From Thermus arciformis (GTDB lineage Bacteria; Deinococcota; Deinococci; Deinococcales; Thermaceae): a stretch of 64,000 nucleotides of DNA. The stretch spans positions 1 through 64,000 of the forward strand of contig NZ_FNBC01000003.1 in NCBI RefSeq assembly GCF_900102145.1, read 5' to 3'. The notes under the pieces were generated by a model. That model saw nothing but the letters and a program-made list of their open reading frames with translations. It did no database searches and was not told the DNA's origin. Below, in pieces: positions 23,684-32,582 of the stretch (position 1 is its first letter; every line of letters begins with the position of its first letter). The position numbers and the translations under genes are program-made.

Positions 23684-23764
23684 TACTCAGGAGGGCGGGG
23701 GTGGTCCGGGTGTGGCCGGGGCTCCAAAGGTGGCCTGGCCCCTTCTTCCCGAGGGGCCGCCTGC

Positions 23765-23770
23765 TACCCT
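23765..23770 (+). promoter_or_regulatory. -10 element for small membrane protein gene
   Basis: TACCCT is followed by GAGGGC and ATG 23777, the leaderless arrangement. Confidence 0.5.
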
Positions 23771-23776
23771 GAGGGC

Positions 23777-24037
23777 ATGAAACCCTTCCTCTTGGGCCTG
23801 GCCCTGGGGGGGCTTCTGGGAATGGGGGTGGCCTGGGTGGCCCAGGGCCCTGGGGGCGGGGAGGTGGCCGCCTTGGCGGTGCCCGCCCAGCTCCCGCCCC
23901 AAGGGGGCGAGGCTTGCGAGCCCCAGGTCTACCTCTTCCTGAACGGGCAGTTCTTCCGCATGCTCCCCGTGCCCGGCGGGGAGCCCCAGGAGCTTTTCCC
24001 GGTGGAGCCCGCGCCCAACCCCTTTGGAGGCTCCTAG
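23777..24037 (+). CDS. Small single-pass membrane or secreted protein, unknown
   Basis: I do not recognise this 86-residue product. It starts with a hydrophobic glycine/leucine segment (PFLLGLALGGLLGMGVAWVA, residues 3-22) that could be an anchor or signal, followed by a short proline-rich extracytoplasmic part with one cysteine (EACEPQVYLFLNGQFF). The real start is ATG 23777, 6 nt after TACCCT; a frame extending upstream to 23600 reads through the hairpin and is unlikely. Its stop shares CTAG with the stop of the convergent VWA gene. Confidence 0.55.
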   Translation: MKPFLLGLALGGLLGMGVAWVAQGPGGGEVAALAVPAQLPPQGGEACEPQVYLFLNGQFFRMLPVPGGEPQELFPVEPAPNPFGGS

Positions 24038-24972
24038 AGGGGGCTCAGGTAGCGCCTTAAGGCGACCCCCAATAGGGCCAAAGCCCCGCCCAGGGCCCCC
24101 AGAAGCCCCGTGGCCTCCTGGGGGCGGACCTCGAGGCCCATCCCCTCGGCGAGCTCCAGGTAGACCCGGGAAAGCTCCTCCTCGGAGCGCACCAGGAAAC
24201 TCTTCCCCCCGGTGAGCTCGGCGATGGCCCAAAGGAGCTCCTCGTCCACCTCGTAGGCCCCGGCGAAGAACCCAAAGGCGCTCAAGGGGTCCTCGGGGCC
24301 GGGGGTCCAGCCCGGCACCCCCACCCCCACGGTGTGCACCCGCACCCCCATCCTTTGGGCCTCCCCCGCGGCCTCCAGGGGGTCGGCGCCGGTGCGGTTG
24401 CGGCCGTCGGTGAGGAGGAGGATTTCCCCCTTGCCCCCGGCCTCCCGGATGTGGCGCAAGGCCTCGAAGATCCCCTCCCCGATGGCCGTGGAGCGGCCGA
24501 ACTCCAGGCTCTCCAGGCTCTCCAGAAGCCGCTTGCGGTCGGTGGTGGGAGGGTGGACGGTTTGGGCGTGGCCGCTGAAGGCCACGAGGCCCACCCTTAG
24601 GCCCCTCGGGGCCCTTCGGAGGAAGGCGCGGGCGGCCTCCTTGGCGGCCTCGAGGCGGTTGGGCTTGAGGTCCGTGGCCATCATGCTCCGGCTCACGTCC
24701 AGGACCAGCACGGCCACGTTTTCGCTGGTCCGCCCGGGGAGGGGGAGGAGGGGACGGGTGGCGGCCAGGGCCAGGAGGAGAAGCCCCAGGGCGAAGAGGG
24801 CCGTGGGAAGCCAGGGGAGGGGCCCCCGGGCCTCCCTGGCCGCCTCCTTCAGGAGGGCGAGGAGGGGGTGGGGCAGGCGGGCCTTGGGGCGCCTCCGGTA
24901 GAGGCCAAGGAGCAGGAAGGCCAGGAGAAGGAGGAGGCTTAGGGCTTCGGGGGCCATTAGGCTCACGGCCAC
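24034..24972 (-). CDS. VWA-domain membrane protein, BatA/BatB-like
   Basis: The 312-residue protein has two N-terminal membrane helices (about 8-25 and 56-72), a von Willebrand A domain with a MIDAS motif D92-V-S94-R-S96 and later TTDRK and LLTDGRN, and a C-terminal helix near 290-308. This is the layout of BatA/BatB proteins encoded with MoxR ATPases. Such systems are thought to help assemble or protect envelope complexes; the client here is unknown. It is last in a moxR-DUF58-VWA-VWA operon and overlaps the preceding gene by 10 nt. Confidence 0.85.
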   Translation of the reverse strand: MAVSLMAPEALSLLLLLAFLLLGLYRRRPKARLPHPLLALLKEAAREARGPLPWLPTALFALGLLLLALAATRPLLPLPGRTSENVAVLVLDVSRSMMATDLKPNRLEAAKEAARAFLRRAPRGLRVGLVAFSGHAQTVHPPTTDRKRLLESLESLEFGRSTAIGEGIFEALRHIREAGGKGEILLLTDGRNRTGADPLEAAGEAQRMGVRVHTVGVGVPGWTPGPEDPLSAFGFFAGAYEVDEELLWAIAELTGGKSFLVRSEEELSRVYLELAEGMGLEVRPQEATGLLGALGGALALLGVALRRYLSPL

Positions 24973-25883
24973 CTCCCTTCCCGGGCGAGGTTGAGGTAGG
25001 CCCCGAAGGCGAGGAGGAGGAAGCCCCCCACCACCAGGCCTTGGGCGAGGTCCCTGGGGCTTTGCCGCCAGACGTAGTGGGGCCTAAGGGCCCGGTACAG
25101 GGGGCGGAAGTCCTCCTGTAACACCTCCCCTCCCGTGGCCTGGGCCAGGCGCAGGAGGCGCAAGGGGTCCGTGGGCACGAAGAAGAGGCCTTCCCCGATG
25201 CGGCTCACCGCCCCCCTTGGGTCCCCCAGGGGGCGGACGAAGACGGGAAGCCCCGCCCGGGCGAGCTCGGCGGCCGCCTCCAGGGGGTCTTGCCCGGCGT
25301 TGGCGGCCCCGTCGGAGAGGAGGAGGAGGAGGGCGGGGGGAGGGCTTTCGGGGAGGTCGCGCTCCGCGCCCTCGGGCCTCAGGAGGCGCTTGGCCTGGAG
25401 GAGGCCGTTCCCCAAGGGGGAGACGCCCCCGGGCCTCAGGCCTTCCAGGGCCTCGAGGAGGGCCTTCCGGTCCGTGGTGGGGGCGAGGACCAGCACCGCC
25501 TGGGGCCCGAAGCTCACGAGCCCCACCCCCACCGAGGGGTCCAGGCCCTTCAGGAAGGCTTGGGCCAGGGCCTTGGCCTTCTCCAGGCGGCTTGGGGCCT
25601 CGTCGTCTGCGGCCATGGAGTGGCTGGTGTCCACCACCAGCACCGCCCGGGTCAGGTTCTCCCGCCAGGGGAGGCTCGCCTCGGGTTGGCCCGCCGCCAG
25701 GAGGAGGAGGGGGAGGGCCAGGAGGTAGGGGAGGGGAAGGGGGCCCTTCTTGGGGAGGAAGGCCCGGTCCAGGGCCCCTTGGAGCCTCCTTTGCCCCCGC
25801 CTCTCCCCGAGGAGAAGGGCGAGGAGGCCAAGCCCCAAGAGGGCGGCCCCTAGGAGAAGGCCTTCCGGGCTCTTGAAGGCCAC
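24963..25883 (-). CDS. VWA-domain membrane protein, first of pair
   Basis: The 306-residue protein has helices at the N-terminus (about 8-26 and 50-66), a VWA domain with MIDAS D85-T-S87-H-S89 and PTTDRK, LLSDGAANAGQD, and a C-terminal membrane helix (about 276-296). It resembles the following VWA protein in overall plan, so the two may form a heteromeric membrane complex. It overlaps the DUF58 gene upstream by 34 nt and the next VWA gene by 10 nt, which indicates tight translational coupling. Confidence 0.83.
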   Translation of the reverse strand: MAFKSPEGLLLGAALLGLGLLALLLGERRGQRRLQGALDRAFLPKKGPLPLPYLLALPLLLLAAGQPEASLPWRENLTRAVLVVDTSHSMAADDEAPSRLEKAKALAQAFLKGLDPSVGVGLVSFGPQAVLVLAPTTDRKALLEALEGLRPGGVSPLGNGLLQAKRLLRPEGAERDLPESPPPALLLLLSDGAANAGQDPLEAAAELARAGLPVFVRPLGDPRGAVSRIGEGLFFVPTDPLRLLRLAQATGGEVLQEDFRPLYRALRPHYVWRQSPRDLAQGLVVGGFLLLAFGAYLNLAREGRWP

Positions 25884-26725
25884 CTTCGCCTCCTTACAAG
25901 CTCCAAGAGCAGGGGCACGAGGTCCATCTCCGTGGAGGCCAGGAGGGGGTCGGCCCCCGCCCGGCGGATTTCCCCCATCCGGGCCCGCCTCAGGGCCTCG
26001 GCCCGCCTGGCGTAGGCCTCCCGCACCCTCCCGTCCAGGGCGTTCACCTCCAGGGCCTCGCCCGTTTCCGGGTCAAAGAAGGCCATCACCCCCACCTCGG
26101 GCAGGGCCCGCTCCCAGGGGTCTTCCACCAGCACCGCCACCACGTCGTGGCGGGCGGCGAGGCGGGAAAGGGGGGCGTAAAAGGGGTCCAGGAAGTCCGA
26201 GAGGACCAGGACCAGGCTCCGCTTCCGGGCCAGGCGCCCGAGGAGGCCAAGCCCCTCCCCCAAGGGGAGGCCCGTCCCCGGCCTCAGCCCCTCCCGGGCG
26301 AGGAGCAGGGCCTGGGCCTTCCCGCCCCGGGGGGGGAGGAGGCCCGTGGGGAGGAGGGCCCCCACCCGGTTCCCGTGCCTTAGGGCGATGTAGGCCGCAG
26401 AGAGGGCGAGCTCCAGGGCCAGGGCGTACTTCTCCCGCCGCCTGCTGCCAAAGCGCATGGAGGGGCTTCCGTCAAGGTAGAGCCACAGGGTGAGCTCCCG
26501 CTCCTCCCGGAAGCGGCGCACGTGGAGCTCCCCCGTGCGGGCGGTGGCGGGCCAGTCTATGCGCTCCGCCTCGTCCCCGGGGGCGTAGGGGGAAATCTCC
26601 GCCAGCTCCAGGCTCTTGCCGTAGAACACCCCCCGGTAGTCCCCGAAGAGGAACCCGTCCAGGGGACGCACCACCTCAAGCTCCAGGCGGGCCAAGAGGG
26701 CTTCGGGCGTCTCCATAGGGGTCAT
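25850..26725 (-). CDS. DUF58 protein of the MoxR system
   Basis: The 291-residue cytoplasmic protein has the DUF58 signatures GVFYGKSLELAEISPYAPGDEAERIDW and FREERELTLWLYLDGSPSM, where the second begins a degenerate VWA-like fold. DUF58 proteins are regularly encoded after MoxR ATPases and are thought to connect the ATPase with VWA membrane partners. The predicted start lies 50 nt inside the 3' end of moxR, with a second ATG three codons later at 26716; no clear ribosome site marks either. It overlaps the next gene by 34 nt. Confidence 0.85.
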   Translation of the reverse strand: MTPMETPEALLARLELEVVRPLDGFLFGDYRGVFYGKSLELAEISPYAPGDEAERIDWPATARTGELHVRRFREERELTLWLYLDGSPSMRFGSRRREKYALALELALSAAYIALRHGNRVGALLPTGLLPPRGGKAQALLLAREGLRPGTGLPLGEGLGLLGRLARKRSLVLVLSDFLDPFYAPLSRLAARHDVVAVLVEDPWERALPEVGVMAFFDPETGEALEVNALDGRVREAYARRAEALRRARMGEIRRAGADPLLASTEMDLVPLLLELVRRRRWPSRARKAFS

Positions 26726-27713
26726 GCAGGGGCACGAAGGGCGGGGGGAAGCGGTCCAGGACGGCCTTGAGGATGGCCTCCTGGTCCACGCCCTCCGCCA
26801 GGGCTTGGTAGGAGAGGACGAGGCGGTGGCGGAGGGCGTCCAAAAAGAGGTCCCGCACGTCCTCGGGGAGGGCGTGGGCCCGTCCCCGCACCAGGGCCAA
26901 GGCCTTGGCCCCCTGGACCAGGGCTAAGGAGGCCCTAGGGCTTGCCCCGAAGGCCACGTAGGGCCTGAGCTCCTTCAGGCCTACCTTTTCCAGGTCCCGG
27001 GTGGCCTGCACCAGGGCCACGGCGTGCTCCGCCACCTTGGGGTGGACGTAGACCCGGTCGGCGAGGCGGGAAAGCTCCAGAAGCTCCTCCAGGGAGAGGG
27101 CCTTTGCTACCCGGATCTCCTCCCCCGTGGTCATGCGGCGCACGATCTCCAGCTCCTCGTGAAAGGCGGGGTAGTCCACCACCACCTTGAGGAGGAAGCG
27201 GTCCAGCTGGGCCTCGGGAAGGGGGTAGGTGCCCTCGCTCTCAATGGGGTTCTGCGTGGCGAGGACGAGGAAGGGCCGGGGCAGGGGGTAGGTCTCCTTG
27301 CCCAGGGTCACCTGCCGCTCCTGCATGGCCTCGAGGAGGGCCGACTGCACCTTGGCGGGGGCGCGGTTGATCTCGTCCGCCAGGAGGAGGTGGGCGAAGA
27401 TGGGGCCGAGCTCGGTGCGGAACTCCCCGTCCTTGGGGTTGTAGACCCGGGTGCCGAGGAGGTCTGCGGGCACCAGGTCGGGGGTGAACTGGATGCGCTT
27501 GAAGCTTCCCCCCAGGGCCTCGGCCAGGGTCTTCACCGCCAGGGTCTTGGCGAGGCCCGGAACCCCCTCAATGAGGAGGTGGCCCCGGGCCAGGAGGGCC
27601 ACCAGCATCCGCTCCAGAAGCTGGTCCTGGCCCACGATGACCCGCTTGACCTCCTTGAGGAGCCCCCTGAGCTTCTCCCCCGCCTCCAAAAAGGGTGCCT
27701 CGTCCCAAGCCAT
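26676..27713 (-). CDS. MoxR-family AAA+ ATPase
   Basis: MoxR ATPases act as chaperone-like motors that mature or insert metal or protein modules, usually with VWA partners. The 345-residue protein has Walker A GVPGLAKT (residues 50-57), Walker B LLLADEINRAPAK, sensor 1 LATQNPIE and the C-terminal lid with SPRASLALVQGAKALA. I chose ATG 27713, preceded by GGGAGG and about 23 nt from a TATACT -10; an upstream frame adds only a Pro/Gly-rich stretch. First gene of a four-gene operon. Confidence 0.92.
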   Translation of the reverse strand: MAWDEAPFLEAGEKLRGLLKEVKRVIVGQDQLLERMLVALLARGHLLIEGVPGLAKTLAVKTLAEALGGSFKRIQFTPDLVPADLLGTRVYNPKDGEFRTELGPIFAHLLLADEINRAPAKVQSALLEAMQERQVTLGKETYPLPRPFLVLATQNPIESEGTYPLPEAQLDRFLLKVVVDYPAFHEELEIVRRMTTGEEIRVAKALSLEELLELSRLADRVYVHPKVAEHAVALVQATRDLEKVGLKELRPYVAFGASPRASLALVQGAKALALVRGRAHALPEDVRDLFLDALRHRLVLSYQALAEGVDQEAILKAVLDRFPPPFVPLHDPYGDARSPLGPPGA

Positions 27714-27736
27714 GCCGCCTCCCGGGGTTTCCCGGG

Positions 27737-27742
27737 AGTATA
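27737..27742 (-). promoter_or_regulatory. -10 element of the moxR operon
   Basis: On the minus strand TATACT lies 23 nt before the moxR ATG, leaving a leader with CCCGGG/CCCGGG pairing and GGGAGG. Confidence 0.45.
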
Positions 27743-27770
27743 CCCCCCCTGGCCCGGGGGGCACACCCTC

Positions 27771-28865
27771 CTAGGGCACATTTGGCCGGAAGAGGGCCTT
27801 GCCCTTCGCCCCCAGGGCCTCGGGCCAGGCCTCCAGGGGGAAGACGCCCCCCACCAGGCTTTCCAGGCCCTCGAGCTCCGGGAGAAGCCCCACCGCCTCC
27901 CGGAACTCCTCCCGGGTGTAGGTGTAGCTTCCCCAAAGGGCCACCTCCTTGAACCAGAAGGGGGAGAGGTCCACCAGCTCAAGCCCCGGCGCCCCCAGGA
28001 GGAGCACCTTCCCCCCTTCCCGGGCGAGGGCGAGGGCCTCCCGGAAGCCCCGGCCGCTTCCCGAGGCCTCCACCACCGCCTCGTACCCGCCCCTATGGCC
28101 CTCAAAGAGGAGGTAGCGGTAGCGCCGGGCCCGCGCCCAAAGGGCCTCCTTCGCGCTCCCGTAGACCCCGTCCGCCCCGAAGGCCTTGGCCCTTTCCGCC
28201 TGGTGGGGGTACTTGGCCACGGCGAGAAGCCTTCCCCCGTAGCCCAAGGCCCTGAGGAGCCTCACCGCGAGGAGGCCGATGGTGCCCATCCCCAGGACCA
28301 GGACCTCCTCGGGCCAGGGCCTGAGCTTCTTCAGGCCCCTTAGGACCACCGCCAGGGGCTCGGCGAAGACGGCCCTTTCCTCGGGGACGCCTGGGGGGAT
28401 GGGGTAGAGCCTTTCGGGCCGGGCCAGGACCCACTCCCCCCATCCCCCGGGGAGGTCCCGGTTGTAGCCCAGCATCCCGGGGGCCAAGGGGCCCTCGGCC
28501 ACGTTCTGGCAAAGCCCCTCCTCCCCCTCCTGGCACCTGGGGCAGGGGGGAAGCCCCCGGTCGGCGCAGGCGAGGAGGGGGTTCACCGCCACCAGCGCCC
28601 CCTCCACCTCCCCCAGGATCTCGTGGCCCAGCACCGCGGGGAAGGAGAAGAAGGGGCTTAGGGAGGGGGGGCTTTTCCCGTAGAGGAGGGCGAGGTCCGA
28701 GCCGCAGACGCCGCTTAGGCGCACCCGGACCCGCAGGAAGCCTTCCCGTTCGGGGAGGTGGACCTCGGCGAGCCTGAGGGGGAGGAGCCCCTTGGGAAAG
28801 CGTTTGCCGAGAAGCCTTGCCCCGAAGAAGCGGGGGAGGGAGGGGGTGTAGAGGAGGGCCTTCAT
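27771..28865 (-). CDS. Zinc-type medium-chain dehydrogenase (alcohol/polyol)
   Basis: The 364-residue protein is a medium-chain dehydrogenase. The catalytic domain has GVCGSDLALL (zinc cysteine) and VLGHEILGEVEG, a structural zinc loop with four cysteines at unusual spacing (CADRGLPPCPRCQEGEEGLC), and a Rossmann domain with VLGMGTIGLLAV. It should oxidise an alcohol or sugar with NAD(P)+; the substrate is unknown. Its start overlaps the upstream aldolase-like gene by 4 nt, so the two probably act in one pathway. Confidence 0.82.
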   Translation of the reverse strand: MKALLYTPSLPRFFGARLLGKRFPKGLLPLRLAEVHLPEREGFLRVRVRLSGVCGSDLALLYGKSPPSLSPFFSFPAVLGHEILGEVEGALVAVNPLLACADRGLPPCPRCQEGEEGLCQNVAEGPLAPGMLGYNRDLPGGWGEWVLARPERLYPIPPGVPEERAVFAEPLAVVLRGLKKLRPWPEEVLVLGMGTIGLLAVRLLRALGYGGRLLAVAKYPHQAERAKAFGADGVYGSAKEALWARARRYRYLLFEGHRGGYEAVVEASGSGRGFREALALAREGGKVLLLGAPGLELVDLSPFWFKEVALWGSYTYTREEFREAVGLLPELEGLESLVGGVFPLEAWPEALGAKGKALFRPNVP

Positions 28866-29923
28866 GCCATGGGCACGGTGCGGATGAGCTTGCCCTCTAT
28901 GCGCTCCAGGATCTCGTCCAGGCTTCTTCCGGTGATGGTGAGGCCGTGGTTCTTAAGGCCCACCACGGCCCGGGCGGGGTCGGGGGCTTGGCGCACCTTC
29001 TCCGCCACCGCCTGGGCGAGTTCATACGTGCCGCAGGGGTAGTTGAAGGCGGTGGCGGGCACGCCCTCCATCCAGGCGTGCACGTGGAGGATGGCCCCCA
29101 CCTCGGGGTGCTCCCGGTAGATCATCCAGTGCTCAATGGCGTCCACGCTCACCCGCCTCGGCTCCACGTGGGGGGGGACGGAGAGGAGGATGGCGTTCCT
29201 CTTGGGGTCGTAGTCTTTGACCATGAGGATGTCCCGGCCGATCTCCCGGAGGTTCGCCTTGTCCACCCCGCTTGCCGACATCCAGAAGCGCTTCTCGTCC
29301 TTGCGCACGGAGAGGTTGCCGTAGGAGAGCCCCCCGATGCCATAAAGCCTCTTCACGTGCCTCAGGTCCTCGGGGGAGAGGATCTCCTCAATGGGGAAGG
29401 GGGCGGGGAGGAGGTCCCACTCCTTCAGCTTCTTCCCCGCCCGGTACATGCTCTCCGTGAGCTCGTCCCCCTGCCAGAGCTCGGGCTCGAGGTCCGGCTC
29501 AAAGACGTTGTTGATGACGAGTCGGCTGCAGGCGATGGGCCTTAGGCGGGCCGCCACCCGCTCGTAGAACCCCTCCCCCTCGGGCTCCCCGTAGTGGCCG
29601 AGCTCCAGGGTGAGGAACTTGACGCCCTGGCCCGGCACGTAGGCCAAAAGGACGTTGGAAAGCGCCCGGACGAGGTAGGGGTAAAGCTCCCGCAAGGGGT
29701 CTTGGGGGAACTCGGGAAGCTCCAGGACCGAGGCCACGAAGGTGGCCTGGGCCCTGCGGCGGTAGGGTTTGGGGTTTTCCGGGGTGATGGCGTTGAGGAC
29801 GAGGTTCGGGGCTTCGGACTCGGGGTTATGGCGGAAGCCCTGGGCCTCGAGGGCCTTGCCGACGCCCTCCAAAAAAGGCCTGAGCCTGGGCGTGGGTTCG
29901 CCGTGGATGAGGTATTCCCACAT
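28862..29923 (-). CDS. Class II aldolase/adducin-family protein
   Basis: The 353-residue protein has a C-terminal class II aldolase/adducin domain (about residues 165-350) with GLSYGNLSVR, the metal histidines in ILHVHAW and a third in VGLKNHGLTI, as in fuculose- or ribulose-phosphate aldolases and epimerases. The N-terminal ~160 residues are an extra domain I do not recognise. It is preceded by AAGGAGG and a TAGGCT hexamer at 29947-29952. Coupling with the dehydrogenase downstream suggests sugar or polyol catabolism. Confidence 0.78.
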   Translation of the reverse strand: MWEYLIHGEPTPRLRPFLEGVGKALEAQGFRHNPESEAPNLVLNAITPENPKPYRRRAQATFVASVLELPEFPQDPLRELYPYLVRALSNVLLAYVPGQGVKFLTLELGHYGEPEGEGFYERVAARLRPIACSRLVINNVFEPDLEPELWQGDELTESMYRAGKKLKEWDLLPAPFPIEEILSPEDLRHVKRLYGIGGLSYGNLSVRKDEKRFWMSASGVDKANLREIGRDILMVKDYDPKRNAILLSVPPHVEPRRVSVDAIEHWMIYREHPEVGAILHVHAWMEGVPATAFNYPCGTYELAQAVAEKVRQAPDPARAVVGLKNHGLTITGRSLDEILERIEGKLIRTVPMA

Positions 29924-29946
29924 GGCGCCTCCTTGCTCTGGCCCTT

Positions 29947-29961
29947 AGCCTACCCCATACT
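29947..29961. promoter_or_regulatory. Divergent -10 elements (aldolase-like gene / P1 peptidase)
   Basis: TAGGCT on the minus strand (29947-29952) serves the aldolase-like gene, with a short leader carrying AAGGAGG. CATACT on the plus strand (29956-29961) lies 6 nt before the P1 peptidase ATG. Confidence 0.4.
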
Positions 29962-29967
29962 GGGCGC

Positions 29968-30954
29968 ATGGCGGAAGCGCTTTGGGGGGAAAGGGCCCTC
30001 CTTCCCGGGCTTCGGGTGGGCCACTTCACGGACCGGGAGGCCCGCACCGGGTGCACCGTGGTCCTGGTGGAAGAGGGGGCGGTGGCGGCGGTGGACGTGC
30101 GGGGGGCGGCCCCGGGGACCCGGGAGACGGACCTCCTCGCCCCCGAGAACACCGTGGAGCGGGTCCAGGCGGTCCTCCTCACCGGGGGAAGCGCCTTGGG
30201 CCTCGCCGCCGCGGACGGGGTGGTGCGCTACCTCCGGGAGCGGGGAAAGGGCTTCCCCACGCCCGCAGGTCTGGTGCCCATCGTGCCCGCCGCGGTGCTT
30301 TACGACCTGGGGCGGGGGGAGGTCTTCCGCCCCCCGGGGGCGGAGGCGGGGTATGGGGCCTGCTTGGCCGCAGGGGGCGGGGTGGCCGAGGGGAGCGTGG
30401 GGGCGGGCACGGGGGCCGTGGCGGGCGGGGTGAAGGGGGGGTTTGGCCTTGCGGGCTACCTCCTGGAGGAGGGGTTTAGGGTGGTGGCCCTCGCCGCGGT
30501 GAACAGCCTCGGCCGCCCCTTTGACCCCCTCACGGGGAGGCTCTACGCCGAGGGCCTCCTCGCCCCGGAGGAGCGGGCGCTTCTTCCCGACCTCTCCCGC
30601 TACCGGGGAAGCCTCGAGGACTACCGCTATCCCTTCCTCCTCGGCCAGCACACCACCCTGGCGGTGGTGGCCACGGACGCCCCCCTCACCAAGGCCCAGG
30701 CCAAGAGGCTCGCCGTCATGGCCCAAGACGGCCTCGCCCGGGCCCTCCGCCCCGCCCACACCCCTTTGGACGGGGACCTGGTCTTCGCCCTGGCCCTGGG
30801 CGAGGGAGGGGGGGTGGGGTTTCCCCTCCTCCTCCGCCTCGGGGCCTACGCCGCCGATGCGCTTTCCCGGGCCATCGCCCGGGGGGTGCTCCTGGCGGAG
30901 GGGATGCCTGGGGTGCCCGCCTACCGGGAGCTTGTGCATAAGAATGGAGGATGA
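29968..30954 (+). CDS. P1-family peptidase (DmpA/PhP-like aminopeptidase)
   Basis: The 328-residue protein belongs to the self-processing P1 peptidases. Evidence is PGLRVGHFTDREARTGCTV at the N-terminus, the glycine-rich GSVGAGTGAVAG, and LGQHTTLAVVATDAPLTKAQ, where cleavage before the threonine is expected to create the N-terminal nucleophile. The following AHTPLDGDLVFAL is also typical. It probably releases N-terminal residues from peptides in the cytoplasm; substrates are unknown. Likely leaderless from a CATACT element, and it ends just before the aqualysin promoter. Confidence 0.85.
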   Translation: MAEALWGERALLPGLRVGHFTDREARTGCTVVLVEEGAVAAVDVRGAAPGTRETDLLAPENTVERVQAVLLTGGSALGLAAADGVVRYLRERGKGFPTPAGLVPIVPAAVLYDLGRGEVFRPPGAEAGYGACLAAGGGVAEGSVGAGTGAVAGGVKGGFGLAGYLLEEGFRVVALAAVNSLGRPFDPLTGRLYAEGLLAPEERALLPDLSRYRGSLEDYRYPFLLGQHTTLAVVATDAPLTKAQAKRLAVMAQDGLARALRPAHTPLDGDLVFALALGEGGGVGFPLLLRLGAYAADALSRAIARGVLLAEGMPGVPAYRELVHKNGG

Positions 30955-30970
30955 CCGAATAAAAGTTTCC

Positions 30971-30999
30971 TTGACGCCTGGGCATTCTTGGGATAGATT
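30971..30999 (+). promoter_or_regulatory. Promoter of the aqualysin-type protease gene
   Basis: TTGACG, a 17-nt spacer and TAGATT form one of the best housekeeping-type promoters in the window. A short leader with GGAGGAG follows. Confidence 0.8.
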
Positions 31000-31026
31000 G
31001 CCCTCGTTAAAACCGCGGAGGAGCGT

Positions 31027-32568
31027 ATGAGGAAGACTTACTGGCTGGTAGGGCTTTTCGCGGCCTTCCTTTTGGGCGGTTGCCAGATGGCTTCCAAGCC
31101 CGATCCAACCCCTACCTTAGCTGAGGCCTTCTGGCCCAAGGAGGCCCCCGTCTATGGCCTGGATGACCCTGAGGCTATCCCAGGCCAGTACATTGTCGTC
31201 TTTAAGAAGGGAAAGGGTCAGTCTCTGCTCCAAGGTGGATTGACAACCCTGCAGGCACGGCTGGCTCCTCAGGGGGTGGCGGTGACCCAGGCCTACACGG
31301 GCGCTCTCCGGGGATTTGCGGCGGTGATGGCGCCCCAGGCCTTAGAGACCTTAAGGCAGAATCCCGACGTGGAGTTCATAGAGGCGGACAAGGTGGTGCG
31401 GGCTTGGTCTACCCAGAGCCCTGCTCCTTGGGGCCTGGACCGGATTGACCAACGGGACCTCCCCCTTTCCAACAGCTACACCTACACCGCTACGGGAAGG
31501 GGGGTTAACGTCTATGTGATTGACACCGGAATTCGCACGGCCCACCAGGAGTTCGGCGGCCGAGCCCGGGTGGGCTATGACGCCCTAGGGGGAAACGGCC
31601 AGGACTGTAACGGCCACGGCACCCACGTGGCGGGGACGATCGGTGGGGTGACCTATGGAGTAGCCAAGGCGGCCAACCTCTATGCTGTGCGCGTCCTGGA
31701 CTGCAACGGTTCCGGTTCCACTTCTGGGGTCATCGCCGGGGTGGACTGGGTTACCCAGAACCACCGCAAGCCGGCCGTCGCCAACATGAGCCTGGGAGGC
31801 GGAGCCTCCACGGCCTTAGACAACGCCGTGAAGAACTCCATCGCCGCGGGGGTGGTCTACGCTGTGGCCGCGGGGAACGACAATGCCAACGCCTGCAACT
31901 ACTCCCCAGCCCGGGTGGCCGAGGCCCTTACCGTGGGCGCCACCACATCTTCCGATGCCCGTGCCAGCTTCTCCAACTACGGTAGTTGCGTGGACCTCTT
32001 CGCCCCTGGAGCTTCCATCCCCTCGGCCTGGTACACCTCGGACACGGCCACCCAGACCCTCAGCGGCACCTCCATGGCCACCCCCCATGTGGCCGGGGTG
32101 GCTGCCTTGTATCTAGAACAAAACCCTTCGGCCACGCCGGCCGCCGTTGCTGGCGCTATCCTCAACGGGGCCACTACGGGGCGGCTTTCGGGGATCGGTT
32201 CGGGGTCCCCTAACCGCCTCCTTTACTCCCTGCTCTCCTCGGGGGGTGGTTCCACAGCCCCATGTACCGACTGCAGCTACTACACGGGCAGCCTTTCCGG
32301 TCCTGGCGACTATGACTTCCAACCCAACGGTACCTCCTACTACAGCCCTGCAGGTACCCATAGGGCCTGGCTTAGGGGCCCCGCCGGAGCGGACTTTGAC
32401 CTCTACCTCTGGCGTTGGAACGGCTCCCGTTGGGTGACCGTGGCCAGCTCTACGGGACCTACTTCGGAGGAAAGCATCAGCTATAGCGGAACCGCTGGCT
32501 ACTACGTCTGGCGCATCTACGCCTATAGCGGCTCGGGGATGTACGAGTTCTGGCTCCAGCGTCCCTAG
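31027..32568 (+). CDS. Aqualysin I-type subtilisin protease precursor
   Basis: The 513-residue precursor has the length and organisation of aqualysin I: signal peptide with a lipobox-like LLGGC, an inhibitor-I9 propeptide (about 20-127, [14 protein letters not shown]), the S8 domain beginning near [12 protein letters not shown], and a C-terminal pre-peptidase-type domain after a GGGST linker. The triad is D166 (VIDTG), H197 (NGHGTH) and the serine of GTSMATP. Four cysteines of the mature part match the two known disulfides. The enzyme is secreted and thermostable. Codon use is less G/C-biased than in neighbours. Its own consensus promoter and terminator frame it. Confidence 0.93.
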   Translation: MRKTYWLVGLFAAFLLGGCQMASKPDPTPTLAEAFWPKEAPVYGLDDPEAIPGQYIVVFKKGKGQSLLQGGLTTLQARLAPQGVAVTQAYTGALRGFAAVMAPQALETLRQNPDVEFIEADKVVRAWSTQSPAPWGLDRIDQRDLPLSNSYTYTATGRGVNVYVIDTGIRTAHQEFGGRARVGYDALGGNGQDCNGHGTHVAGTIGGVTYGVAKAANLYAVRVLDCNGSGSTSGVIAGVDWVTQNHRKPAVANMSLGGGASTALDNAVKNSIAAGVVYAVAAGNDNANACNYSPARVAEALTVGATTSSDARASFSNYGSCVDLFAPGASIPSAWYTSDTATQTLSGTSMATPHVAGVAALYLEQNPSATPAAVAGAILNGATTGRLSGIGSGSPNRLLYSLLSSGGGSTAPCTDCSYYTGSLSGPGDYDFQPNGTSYYSPAGTHRAWLRGPAGADFDLYLWRWNGSRWVTVASSTGPTSEESISYSGTAGYYVWRIYAYSGSGMYEFWLQRP

Positions 32569-32582
32569 GTCAGGGGTTTCTG

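Noticed and set aside
27745-27760. CCCCCC/GGGGGG inverted repeat before moxR as a terminator or CsoR-type operator
   Set aside because: There is no T-tract on either strand, the centre is too long for the TACCCC-n-GGGGTA pattern, and homopolymer C/G runs are common here.
31027-32568. Aqualysin as a true lipoprotein because of LLGGC
   Set aside because: The lipobox-like cysteine is in the pre-region, and the propeptide is removed on maturation, so the mature protease would be released regardless. I note the motif but do not call it a lipoprotein.
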